This document shows positions 1 to 5,161 of a stretch of DNA of 5,162 nucleotides, in pieces. The notes below the pieces were generated by a model. That model was not told where the DNA came from, ran no database searches, and was given only the letters and a program-made list of their open reading frames with translations. Location of the stretch: positions 1 to 5,162 of the forward strand of contig JACGMN010000061.1 in the NCBI GenBank assembly GCA_014061035.1. Direction: 5' to 3'. Source of the stretch: Candidatus Methanophagales archaeon. GTDB lineage: Archaea; Halobacteriota; Syntropharchaeia; Alkanophagales; Methanospirareceae. The position numbers and the translations under genes were made by a program. The first letter of the stretch is position 1. Each line of letters begins with the position of its first letter.

Positions 1-1
1 T

Positions 2-256
2 ACGCTTTCTGAATTCGATATTCCGGCTTTTTTCATTGATGAAATACCGCTGCTGTCAGAAGGAGTAGCAGAAGGAGGATCCGGGGCGGAGAGAGATTTT
101 GAAGTTATAGACGGACATATACTTAACAAAAAGATAGAAGAATGGCGGAGAAAGAAAATTAACCGGAAAAGAGTAATACAAAAGAAAAGAGTAATACAAA
201 AGAGTAATACTACAGCGATAAAGGGTTCGGGTTCAGGATTCAGGGTTCAGGGTTAG
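2..256 (+). CDS. C-terminal fragment of an unrecognised protein
   Basis: An open frame enters from the left edge and stops at TAG 254-256, giving 84 residues with no start in view. The first part (LSEFDIPAFFIDEIPLL) looks like folded protein. It is followed by a short Gly/Ser/Glu stretch, a plausible strand and helix (DFEVIDGHILNKKIEEW), and a very basic tail. From about residue 56 on, the sequence is built from DNA repeats: RVIQK occurs twice, then KGSGSGFRVQG is encoded by the GGTTCAG heptads, and the stop codon itself lies in the last heptad. The natural C-terminus may therefore have been extended by repeat growth. It converges on arcS. I do not recognise the family. The frame looks real because of its length and composition up to residue 50, but it is partial. 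Confidence 0.5.
   Translation, partial: TLSEFDIPAFFIDEIPLLSEGVAEGGSGAERDFEVIDGHILNKKIEEWRRKKINRKRVIQKKRVIQKSNTTAIKGSGSGFRVQG
170..210 (+). repeat. Short direct repeat AGAGTAATACAAAAG
   Basis: The 15-mer AGAGTAATACAAAAG occurs at 170-184 and 188-202. A third, shorter copy (AGAGTAATAC) lies at 201-210 and overlaps the second. The repeat sits inside the 3' end of the left-hand open frame and encodes the RVIQK peptide twice. Confidence 0.85.
223..256 (+). repeat. Left heptad array (GGTTCAG-type), left arm of an imperfect palindrome
   Basis: Consecutive units read GGTTCG, GGTTCAG, GATTCAG, GGTTCAG and GGTTAG from 224 to 256. The stretch 223-241 is nearly the reverse complement of 379-398, differing by one indel and one mismatch. 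The two arms are separated by about 137 bases. The array overlaps the last codons and stop of the upstream open frame. Confidence 0.85.
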
Positions 257-259
257 ACA

Positions 260-330
260 TATAAAAATACTAAATCCTAATTTCTAAATACTAAACAAAT
301 CCAAAATCATAAATCCAAAAATTAAAACTT
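260..330. repeat. A-rich core with TAAATCC/TAAATACTAA words
   Basis: This core lies between the two heptad arms and contains no gene. It is a degenerate series of short words: TACTAAATCCTAA, TAAATACTAAA, and AAATCC at three places (272, 297 and 312). Base content switches sharply from the G/T-rich arm to A-dominated sequence on the plus strand. I see no RNA gene or promoter here that I can defend. Confidence 0.6.
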
Positions 331-335
331 ATACC

Positions 336-413
336 GAATCCATGATCCATGATCCATGATCCATGATCCGTGAACCGTGAACCCTGAACCCCGAACCCTG
401 AACCTAAGAACCT
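336..413 (+). repeat. Right heptad array grading from GATCCAT to GAACCCT
   Basis: A run of 7-base units starts after an 8-base unit at 336. GATCCAT occurs at 344, 351 and 358, then GATCCGT (365), GAACCGT (372), GAACCCT (379), GAACCCC (386) and GAACCCT (393), followed by two degenerate GAACCT units at 400 and 408. The units change stepwise along the array. The 379-398 part pairs with the left arm at 223-241. The array ends only a few bases from the arcS stop codon at 420-422. Confidence 0.9.
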
Positions 414-419
414 GAGTAG

Positions 420-2252
420 TTACGATATTTTCACTACTTCCCTTACCGCTACTGCCACGCCTCTTCGCGATTCCACCATCTCCCAGCCACTCATCTTCGC
501 CCTGCCGACACCAAACGCTTTCTTACCGGTAAAGATAACCTCATCATTCACTCGTATTCCTTCGCTCGCATTTATAACGCCCGGCGCTAATATAGAACCA
601 GAAGATTCAGGGAAGAAATCATCAATCTGGACAGTGTACGAAGAAAGGAATTCTTCAATTCTGGTAGCGCCCTTCACTGTAAGCGCTAAAAGTCCGTATT
701 CCGGCACAATCCTCGCAAGAACAACGTCATGATCTCTGCTATTTACGCTTAGTTTATACGATGGAAACTTACCCGTTATTCTTATCCTATCTCCTTCTCC
801 TGCCTTTCCCATTACAAGTTCGCTTCCTGCACCGGTACCGAACTGATAATCAGCCATTGCCTTCAGCATACTCGCTTTCTTTTCCCATCCCGATAGCCGA
901 AGCCGCGGTTGCAGTTCCAGCCGCTTGTCGTCACTATCACCGTCGCCACCGCCACCGCTACAAATCCCTGCTATTTCTTCTTTCAGCCTCCTCAGCGCAT
1001 CTTTTGATCTCACGTCCTCGCCTTCTTTGCACGTGTACGTAATCTTTGCATCTATACCCAGGTCCATCGCGACATCTGAACATATCTCTTTATATGCGCC
1101 GCTGAGATGTGCAACGATCGCTTCGTAACCGTAACTTCTCAAGTTCTGATGAAGATATGCACGCAAGCAAGAAGAGACCCATTCTCGTTCTTCCGCGTCC
1201 CAGTATCCTGTTACAGGGATATCATAGAACGCTGCGGGATAGACGACTTCCAGTTCTCGCGGAACAACACCAAGCGGTGACGTGAGTATAATTTCGTGAA
1301 TACTCCCCCTATATCGTTCAATCGCTTCTATGAACTTCAGATGAGACGGAGAGATAGAATACGGCTTCCGTGCCGAGCATGGCAAGAGTAACAAAATTTT
1401 TCTCCGCGGTGGTTCGTATCGCTCAAGAACGCGGGCTGCAAATCGCTTCACTTCTACCCTCTTCAGCGATTCCATCGTATTTACCATCATACAGTGGTTC
1501 CGCGCAACAGGAGTTCTTTTTTCAAAATATTCTACTTCGTCATTGTCCATAATTCTTAAGACCGCGGTTAAAAACGGTGATGCCCTTACTCTCATTTCAA
1601 CATACTCACGCAGACTGCCTGCCCTTATATGTTCTTTTGCCTTCTTCAGTTCCTTATCCAGCAACAGCGTATTGTGTCTCGCGATCAGCGATGCTTTTTC
1701 CTTACCCTCCTTTCTGTTTAGCTCATCTACACTCAACGAAGAACAGACGCTGCAATTGCACGGTAAATCTGTTAATTTGTCTGCATCTAACTTTACCGCA
1801 CCTTCTTCTGTCTGATAAATACCCTGATAGCCGTTTATCACTGCATTCAGATCGTCTATCAGATCGACACCCATGTAAAAAAGCAGTGCCGCATTACTGG
1901 GCGTCGCTATCGCGGGAACCAATAATGCAGCATCTGACGGTATCATGTTTCGTGCATTAATAATCCTACGGGTAAACTTCCGCGGGCTCTTGAGCAGAGC
2001 AGAGGCGAAAGATAGTACGAAACAATCAACAGATAGCGATAGCGAAGGGATTGCTTCTTCCATCTTTGTAAATAATGGGTGAACTTCTGGCAGGATGACC
2101 GCGGCTCGTGGAACGTCCCACAGGTCTTCCTGAGATACTCGAAGCAGCATAGGCGTATGAACCTGTCTCTTTTTCCCTTTCCCGCGATTGAGCGTCAATA
2201 GCCCTATTCGTGCTGCACCGTCTCTTCTCTGTACTTCGTAGTATCTGGTCAT
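420..2252 (-). CDS. arcS: Archaeosine synthase ArcS (TgtA2-type, TGT-like/PUA protein)
   Basis: ArcS acts in the cytoplasm on preQ0-modified position 15 of the tRNA D-loop. In the family it attaches lysine to the preQ0 nitrile, and a radical-SAM partner (RaSEA) then completes archaeosine. The 610-residue product shows the whole family layout. Residues 1-270 form a TGT-like barrel domain with zinc ligands C165, C167, C170 and H193. The ArcS core motif PC-x3-KPY-x2-S-x2-H is intact at 291-304 (PCSARKPYSISPSH). A Gly/Asp-rich, probably disordered linker lies at 433-442. A PUA RNA-binding domain occupies about 520-605. ATG at 2250-2252 gives the expected N-terminus (MTRYYEVQRRDG); the upstream GGAACGG is only a weak ribosome site. 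The gene is divergent from fbp. The exact core motif separates it from the true transglycosylase TgtA. No RaSEA or TgtA gene is in the window. Confidence 0.93.
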   Translation of the reverse strand: MTRYYEVQRRDGAARIGLLTLNRGKGKKRQVHTPMLLRVSQEDLWDVPRAAVILPEVHPLFTKMEEAIPSLSLSVDCFVLSFASALLKSPRKFTRRIINARNMIPSDAALLVPAIATPSNAALLFYMGVDLIDDLNAVINGYQGIYQTEEGAVKLDADKLTDLPCNCSVCSSLSVDELNRKEGKEKASLIARHNTLLLDKELKKAKEHIRAGSLREYVEMRVRASPFLTAVLRIMDNDEVEYFEKRTPVARNHCMMVNTMESLKRVEVKRFAARVLERYEPPRRKILLLLPCSARKPYSISPSHLKFIEAIERYRGSIHEIILTSPLGVVPRELEVVYPAAFYDIPVTGYWDAEEREWVSSCLRAYLHQNLRSYGYEAIVAHLSGAYKEICSDVAMDLGIDAKITYTCKEGEDVRSKDALRRLKEEIAGICSGGGGDGDSDDKRLELQPRLRLSGWEKKASMLKAMADYQFGTGAGSELVMGKAGEGDRIRITGKFPSYKLSVNSRDHDVVLARIVPEYGLLALTVKGATRIEEFLSSYTVQIDDFFPESSGSILAPGVINASEGIRVNDEVIFTGKKAFGVGRAKMSGWEMVESRRGVAVAVREVVKIS

Positions 2253-2348
2253 CCGTTCCGTCGTTTGTTATTGTATTTGTTGTCTTTGATTGAAGTTCTT
2301 TATTTAGGAGCGATAATAAAAGATAATAGAGGTTAGAGATATAGAAAG
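2253..2348. promoter_or_regulatory. Divergent promoter region between arcS and fbp
   Basis: These 96 bases separate two divergent start codons, so both promoters should lie here unless one extends into a gene. The clearest A/T box is TTTATTTA at 2299-2306. It lies about 45 bases from each start and could act as a TATA element in either direction, since it reads TAAATAAA on the other strand. A second A/T stretch (ATAATAAAAGATAATAG) lies at 2313-2329. This is inference from base composition and spacing. No operator-like palindrome is evident. Confidence 0.4.
2328..2333 (+). promoter_or_regulatory. Possible ribosome binding site for fbp (AGAGGT)
   Basis: AGAGGT resembles the Shine-Dalgarno core but ends 15 bases before the ATG at 2349, which is longer than usual. 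It is the only purine-rich GAGG-type match upstream of that start. Confidence 0.35.
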
Positions 2349-3464
2349 ATGGAAAAAATAACAGTAAGTTTGATAAAAGCAGATATAGGTGGATTTCCCG
2401 GACATTCGACCGTGCACCATAAGCTGATAGATACGGCAAAAGAACAGATGCAGCAGGCGATGGAAGATGGTTTACTCGTAGACTATCATGTCCTAAATGC
2501 TGGGGACGACTTGCAGCTACTGATGAGTCACAGGAAAGGCGTAGATGCTGAAGAGATACATGGATTGGCATGGAAAACGTTTGAAGCGGCGACAGAAGTG
2601 GCAAAAGAGCTAAAGTTGCACGGTGCCGGGCAGGATTTGTTGGGGGATGCGTTTAGCGGGAACATACGCGGTATGGGACCTGGAATAGCGGAGCTGGAAT
2701 TTGTGGAACGCGGATCCGAGCCGCTGGTTGCGTACATGATGGATAAAACGGAGCCGGGTGCGTTTAATTACCCGATATACAAGATATTTGCAGACCCTTT
2801 CAATACCGCCGGGCTTGTCGTTGATCCTACGATGCATGCAGGATATGTATTTGAGGTTTGGGACATAAAGGATAAGAAGAAAGTCTTTTTCCGATGCCCG
2901 GAAGAGCTTTATTCTTTGCTGGCACTGATAGGAGCGAAGAGCAAGTATATAATAAAGCGTGTGTTTCCGAAGGATACGAGTCCAGTACCGGCTGAAGAGG
3001 CTGTGGCAGTGATAAGTACAGAGAAACTATTCTTTACCGCCGGAAAATACGTTGGTAAGGACGACCCTGTCGCATTGGTTCGATCACAATCCGGGTTACC
3101 AGCGTTGGGCGAGATTTTAGAGCCGTTTTCAATGCCATATCTCGTCAGCGGTTGGATGCGTGGTTCACATAACGGACCTATAATGCCTGTCTCGTTCGCG
3201 GATTCGCAATGTACACGGTTTGATGGTCCACCGCGAGTAATTGCAGCTGGTTTCCAGGTAAGTAATGGGCGGTTAGTAGGACCTGCGGATTTGTTCGACG
3301 ACCCCAGTTATGACTTTGCAAGGAGTAAGGCGTTAGAGATAGCTGACTACATGAGAGCACATGGTCCTTTCGAGCCTCATAGGCTGCCATTAGAGGAGAT
3401 GGAATATACGACACTGCCGGATATTTTGAAGAAACTTGAAGATCGGTTTGAAGATACGGATTAG
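2349..3464 (+). CDS. fbp: Bifunctional fructose-1,6-bisphosphate aldolase/phosphatase (archaeal type V FBPase)
   Basis: This enzyme condenses dihydroxyacetone phosphate with glyceraldehyde 3-phosphate and dephosphorylates the product to fructose 6-phosphate. That makes it a one-way gluconeogenic catalyst in the cytoplasm. The 371-residue length is normal for the family. Metal and phosphate ligands known from crystal structures are in place: D12 and H19 in KADIGGFPGH, D53-D54, Q95, and D132-K133. The aldolase site is Y234-V-G-K237-D238-D239-P; Y234 and the Schiff-base lysine K237 correspond to the well-studied Tyr229 and Lys232, shifted by five residues. The C-terminal WMRGSHNGPIMPV segment (269-281) and FDGPPRV (291-297) are typical. 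No key residue is missing, so both activities are expected. It is first in a plus-strand cluster, with the next gene starting 16 bases after its stop. Confidence 0.96.
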   Translation: MEKITVSLIKADIGGFPGHSTVHHKLIDTAKEQMQQAMEDGLLVDYHVLNAGDDLQLLMSHRKGVDAEEIHGLAWKTFEAATEVAKELKLHGAGQDLLGDAFSGNIRGMGPGIAELEFVERGSEPLVAYMMDKTEPGAFNYPIYKIFADPFNTAGLVVDPTMHAGYVFEVWDIKDKKKVFFRCPEELYSLLALIGAKSKYIIKRVFPKDTSPVPAEEAVAVISTEKLFFTAGKYVGKDDPVALVRSQSGLPALGEILEPFSMPYLVSGWMRGSHNGPIMPVSFADSQCTRFDGPPRVIAAGFQVSNGRLVGPADLFDDPSYDFARSKALEIADYMRAHGPFEPHRLPLEEMEYTTLPDILKKLEDRFEDTD

Positions 3465-3480
3465 TAAATTCATCGAATAA

Positions 3481-4431
3481 ATGAGACCTGACGAGCTATT
3501 CCGGCTCTTAAACTTCTGCAAGACGATACAGACTGAGGGTACAGACCCGTTTGATCTGGACGTCAAGAAGTTTCTGGAGATGTTGAAGCAGTATTATAAG
3601 AATAATAAGAATAAGAACTGGAAATCTTTGAACGATCTGCTTTTAGATGCCGATACGATAGCAGAATTAGCAAAGATAATCGAATTGCAGAGTAAATGGA
3701 TAAAAGATCGCTCCTCGTCGTTCTACATGGAGCCCGGGTTACTGGACCTGAAACTTAAGATGATGGAATCCGAGCAGTTAGCAGCAGCATTCCTTAAATC
3801 TTGGTATCCTATCATAGCGATGGACCAGATGACTCAGGAGAGGTTGAAAGAAGGACTGGCATATTGGAATGCTCTCTTACCTTTTAGCGAGCGTAGCGAT
3901 CGTAACGATGAATTTCCGAGTCCGTCAACGGCAGAGGTCGAAGGATCGCTCGCTATCGATGATTTAATTGCGATGAGTATCTTTTCCGGGAGAGAGTTCA
4001 ATGACGTACTGCGATCAGTTTTAGAGGAGCTTAAGGAGCGTGCCAGCGTGAGTAGCAACGGTAGTAACAATAACAATAACAGTAACAATAACAGTAACAA
4101 TAACAGTAACAGAATCAAATATCATGATTTTATTTATGACGGCGAGACATTTGAGAAGAGTGTGGAAAAAGCGTATCTGACAAGTCATCTGGTGAACGAA
4201 GGAAAAGCAGAGATCGTTGTAGAGCCACTCGAAGAAGAAGTCTTTATTTCACCTATATCACCTGGTAATGCTACTGCTAATTACGCTCAGAGTGAGATTG
4301 AGACTGAGACTGAGACTGAGAGCAGGTCTATCGCGATCTCGTTGAGCTATGATGATTGGTTAAGATGGAGACAGAAGAGGAATCGAGGGAACCGAGGGAA
4401 CGGGAAAAAGAACGGACAGAACGGAGGGTGA
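3481..4431 (+). CDS. Putative kleisin-like SMC accessory protein (ScpA/Nse4-like)
   Basis: The 316-residue protein is not a recognised annotated family. Residues 1-130 are predominantly helical by eye and include TDPFDLDVKKFLEML (21-35), which recalls the N-terminal Asp-Pro-hydrophobic-Asp segment of ScpA kleisins. Residues 135-212 form a polar linker ending in an Asn/Ser-only run (192-210). Residues 213-258 (YHDFIYDGETFEKSVEK, then AYLTSHLVNEGKAEIVVEP) resemble the C-terminal winged helix of ScpA and Nse4, where a hydrophobic helix is followed by LV-x-x-GK and a strand. This domain-linker-domain plan is the kleisin layout. A charged tail with Glu-Thr and Arg-Gly-Asn repeats follows. The start is fixed: TAA at 3478-3480 is in frame directly before ATG 3481, and no ribosome site is visible. 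It overlaps a putative KITE gene, the expected partner. Function is inferred. Confidence 0.55.
   Translation: MRPDELFRLLNFCKTIQTEGTDPFDLDVKKFLEMLKQYYKNNKNKNWKSLNDLLLDADTIAELAKIIELQSKWIKDRSSSFYMEPGLLDLKLKMMESEQLAAAFLKSWYPIIAMDQMTQERLKEGLAYWNALLPFSERSDRNDEFPSPSTAEVEGSLAIDDLIAMSIFSGREFNDVLRSVLEELKERASVSSNGSNNNNNSNNNSNNNSNRIKYHDFIYDGETFEKSVEKAYLTSHLVNEGKAEIVVEPLEEEVFISPISPGNATANYAQSEIETETETESRSIAISLSYDDWLRWRQKRNRGNRGNGKKNGQNGG
4063..4110 (+). repeat. In-frame 12-base microsatellite AGTAACAATAAC
   Basis: An 18-base variant starts at 4063. Exact 12-mers follow at 4081 and 4093, and a half unit at 4105. It encodes Ser-Asn-Asn-Asn units in the linker of the kleisin-like protein. Unit length changes by multiples of three would keep the frame. 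Confidence 0.95.
4294..4320 (+). repeat. GAGACT hexamer run encoding Glu-Thr repeats
   Basis: GAGATT followed by three GAGACT units and a final GAG encode alternating Glu and Thr at residues 272-280 of the kleisin-like protein, beyond its predicted C-terminal fold. Confidence 0.9.
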
Positions 4432-4943
4432 AGAAAGCTGCACAGTTATTGTTCTTCCGCGGGCATAGAATTCCGGGCGTTAAAGGTTGGGAGCTCAAAC
4501 GGGCTTTGGGAGATGATTACATCAAGATAATAGAGGTTTTAAATTCTACGCTCGACAAGCTTGGCATGGAAGTAAAGCAGATAAGCGAAGACGAAGCAGG
4601 AAGAGAAGGTGCGGGTGAAGAAAAAGCAGAGCGGGACAGGTTCATGATTCTGCTCAAAAATCCGGTGATCGAGAAGGCGTCTGCAGAAAGAATAGATAAT
4701 GTCGCCATACTATCGGCTGCGTTAGCGTATATCATCTCGAAGCATGGTAAAACGTCACGGAAAGCAGTCGAAGATTTTTTAATCGAGAAATTCCACAAAC
4801 ATCGAATTTACTCTTCTATCGACCGGTATATCAGGCAAGGGTATTTAGGTGAGGATGATAAAGGTAAAGTCTTGTATATCGGATGGCGGGCACGAGCAGA
4901 GGTGGACCGGAAGACTCTGTTAGATTTGATCATCGCTTCGTGA
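4365..4943 (+). CDS. Putative KITE-family tandem winged-helix protein, MAGE/Nse3-like
   Basis: From ATG 4365 the product has 192 residues. After a charged N-terminus (1-22), residues 23-75 look like one winged helix (KKAAQLLFFRG, then GDDYIKIIEVLNSTLDKLGM). A Glu/Gly-rich disordered loop (76-91) and a strand (RFMILLKNP) follow. Residues 112-188 look like a second winged helix that ends GYL (159-161), then YIGWRARAE (171-179) and a Leu-rich helix. MAGE/Nse3 proteins end the same way: YL, a short hairpin, then (W)G-P-R-A-x-x-E and a helix. The Pro is Trp here. KITE proteins (ScpB, MukE, Nse1, Nse3) bind kleisins, and the upstream neighbour looks like one. The start is uncertain: an in-frame TTG lies at 4356 and a GTG at 4428. 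The GTG would give the common 4-base GTGA overlap with the upstream stop but has GGAGG directly abutting it. ScpB is the main alternative assignment. Confidence 0.6.
   Translation: METEEESREPREREKERTERRVKKAAQLLFFRGHRIPGVKGWELKRALGDDYIKIIEVLNSTLDKLGMEVKQISEDEAGREGAGEEKAERDRFMILLKNPVIEKASAERIDNVAILSAALAYIISKHGKTSRKAVEDFLIEKFHKHRIYSSIDRYIRQGYLGEDDKGKVLYIGWRARAEVDRKTLLDLIIAS
4384..4427 (+). repeat. Nine-base tandem repeats in the gene overlap
   Basis: CGAGGGAAC occurs twice in tandem (4384-4392 and 4393-4401), and the related GAACGGACA and GAACGGAGG follow in tandem at 4410-4427. The stretch is read in two frames: as Arg-Gly-Asn repeats ending the upstream protein, and as an Arg/Glu-rich stretch at the start of the downstream one. 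Confidence 0.85.
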
Positions 4944-4965
4944 TCTTTCTCGTTGTATATAAAAT

Positions 4966-5051
4966 AGTATTTATATAGCTACCTATCTCTTTAAAAGCTT
5001 TTCGGTTTTTTTCCTTTTGCGAAAAAATTAAATATAAGTATTTGTATAGCT
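4966..5051. repeat. Near-identical 15-mer pair AGTATTTRTATAGCT
   Basis: AGTATTTATATAGCT at 4966-4980 and AGTATTTGTATAGCT at 5037-5051 differ at one base and are 71 bases apart in the same orientation. They bracket the A/T-rich stretch between the KITE gene and the transposase tail. The first copy contains TTTATATA, which matches the archaeal TATA consensus, but no plus-strand gene starts soon after it. The rest of 4944-5050 contains no gene. Confidence 0.7.
5006..5018 (+). terminator. T-rich terminator candidate after the plus-strand cluster
   Basis: TTTTTTTCCTTTT lies about 60 bases after the last stop at 4941-4943. Archaeal termination commonly uses such T-tracts without a strong hairpin. 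A weak A/T stem, TTTTTTC (5007-5013) with GAAAAAA (5021-5027), is also possible. The strand assignment rests on the T-tract orientation. Confidence 0.4.
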
Positions 5052-5161
5052 CATTTCAAACAAAGCTCATTGACAAGCAATTTTTTGAGCTCGTCGTAGA
5101 CATCTTTTCCCTGTAACCGCCACGTGGCGAAGACCGAAGCGATGTACTGGTAATATTCAGC
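5051..5161 (-). CDS. C-terminal tail of a probable IS66-type transposase (partial)
   Basis: Read on the minus strand from the right edge, 36 residues run to a TGA at 5053-5051. The tail includes AEYYQYIASVFATWRLQGKD and a final amphipathic helix ending KKLLVNELCLK. The pattern aromatic-x-x-hydrophobic-x-S-V-x-x-T-x-x-x-x-G, followed by a Leu-rich end, is typical of the last segment of IS66-family DDE transposases. The catalytic part lies outside the window, so activity cannot be judged. The fragment is short and the family call is from pattern memory only. Any terminal inverted repeat of the element should lie between 4944 and 5050, but I cannot identify one. Confidence 0.5.
   Translation of the reverse strand, partial: AEYYQYIASVFATWRLQGKDVYDELKKLLVNELCLK

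Noticed and set aside
336..413. CRISPR array
   Set aside because: The units are 7 bases with no spacers; this is a tandem repeat, not repeat-spacer structure.
223..413. True telomere or chromosome end
   Set aside because: The heptads are few and degenerate, and are flanked on both sides by coding sequence.
1543..1960. Plus-strand open frames inside arcS
   Set aside because: They are antisense to conserved ArcS sequence, rich in Ser, Leu and Cys, and have no recognisable fold.
2026..2604. Minus-strand open frame of 192 codons across the arcS/fbp divergent region
   Set aside because: It overlaps the starts of two strongly supported genes, and its Ser/Leu/Arg-rich product shows no recognisable domain.
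3834..4118. Minus-strand open frame with a poly-Leu start that looks like a membrane or signal segment
   Set aside because: It is the reverse reading of the Asn/Ser microsatellite in the kleisin-like gene; the Leu run is an artefact of the repeat.
3481..4943. A Wadjet (JetABCD) defence system
   Set aside because: Only kleisin-like and KITE-like candidates are visible. There is no JetC ATPase or JetD nuclease, and the KITE candidate resembles MAGE/Nse3 more than JetB as far as can be judged by eye.
4970..4977. TTTATATA as a promoter for a plus-strand gene
   Set aside because: It fits the TATA consensus, but no plus-strand gene starts downstream within the window and a T-tract follows.
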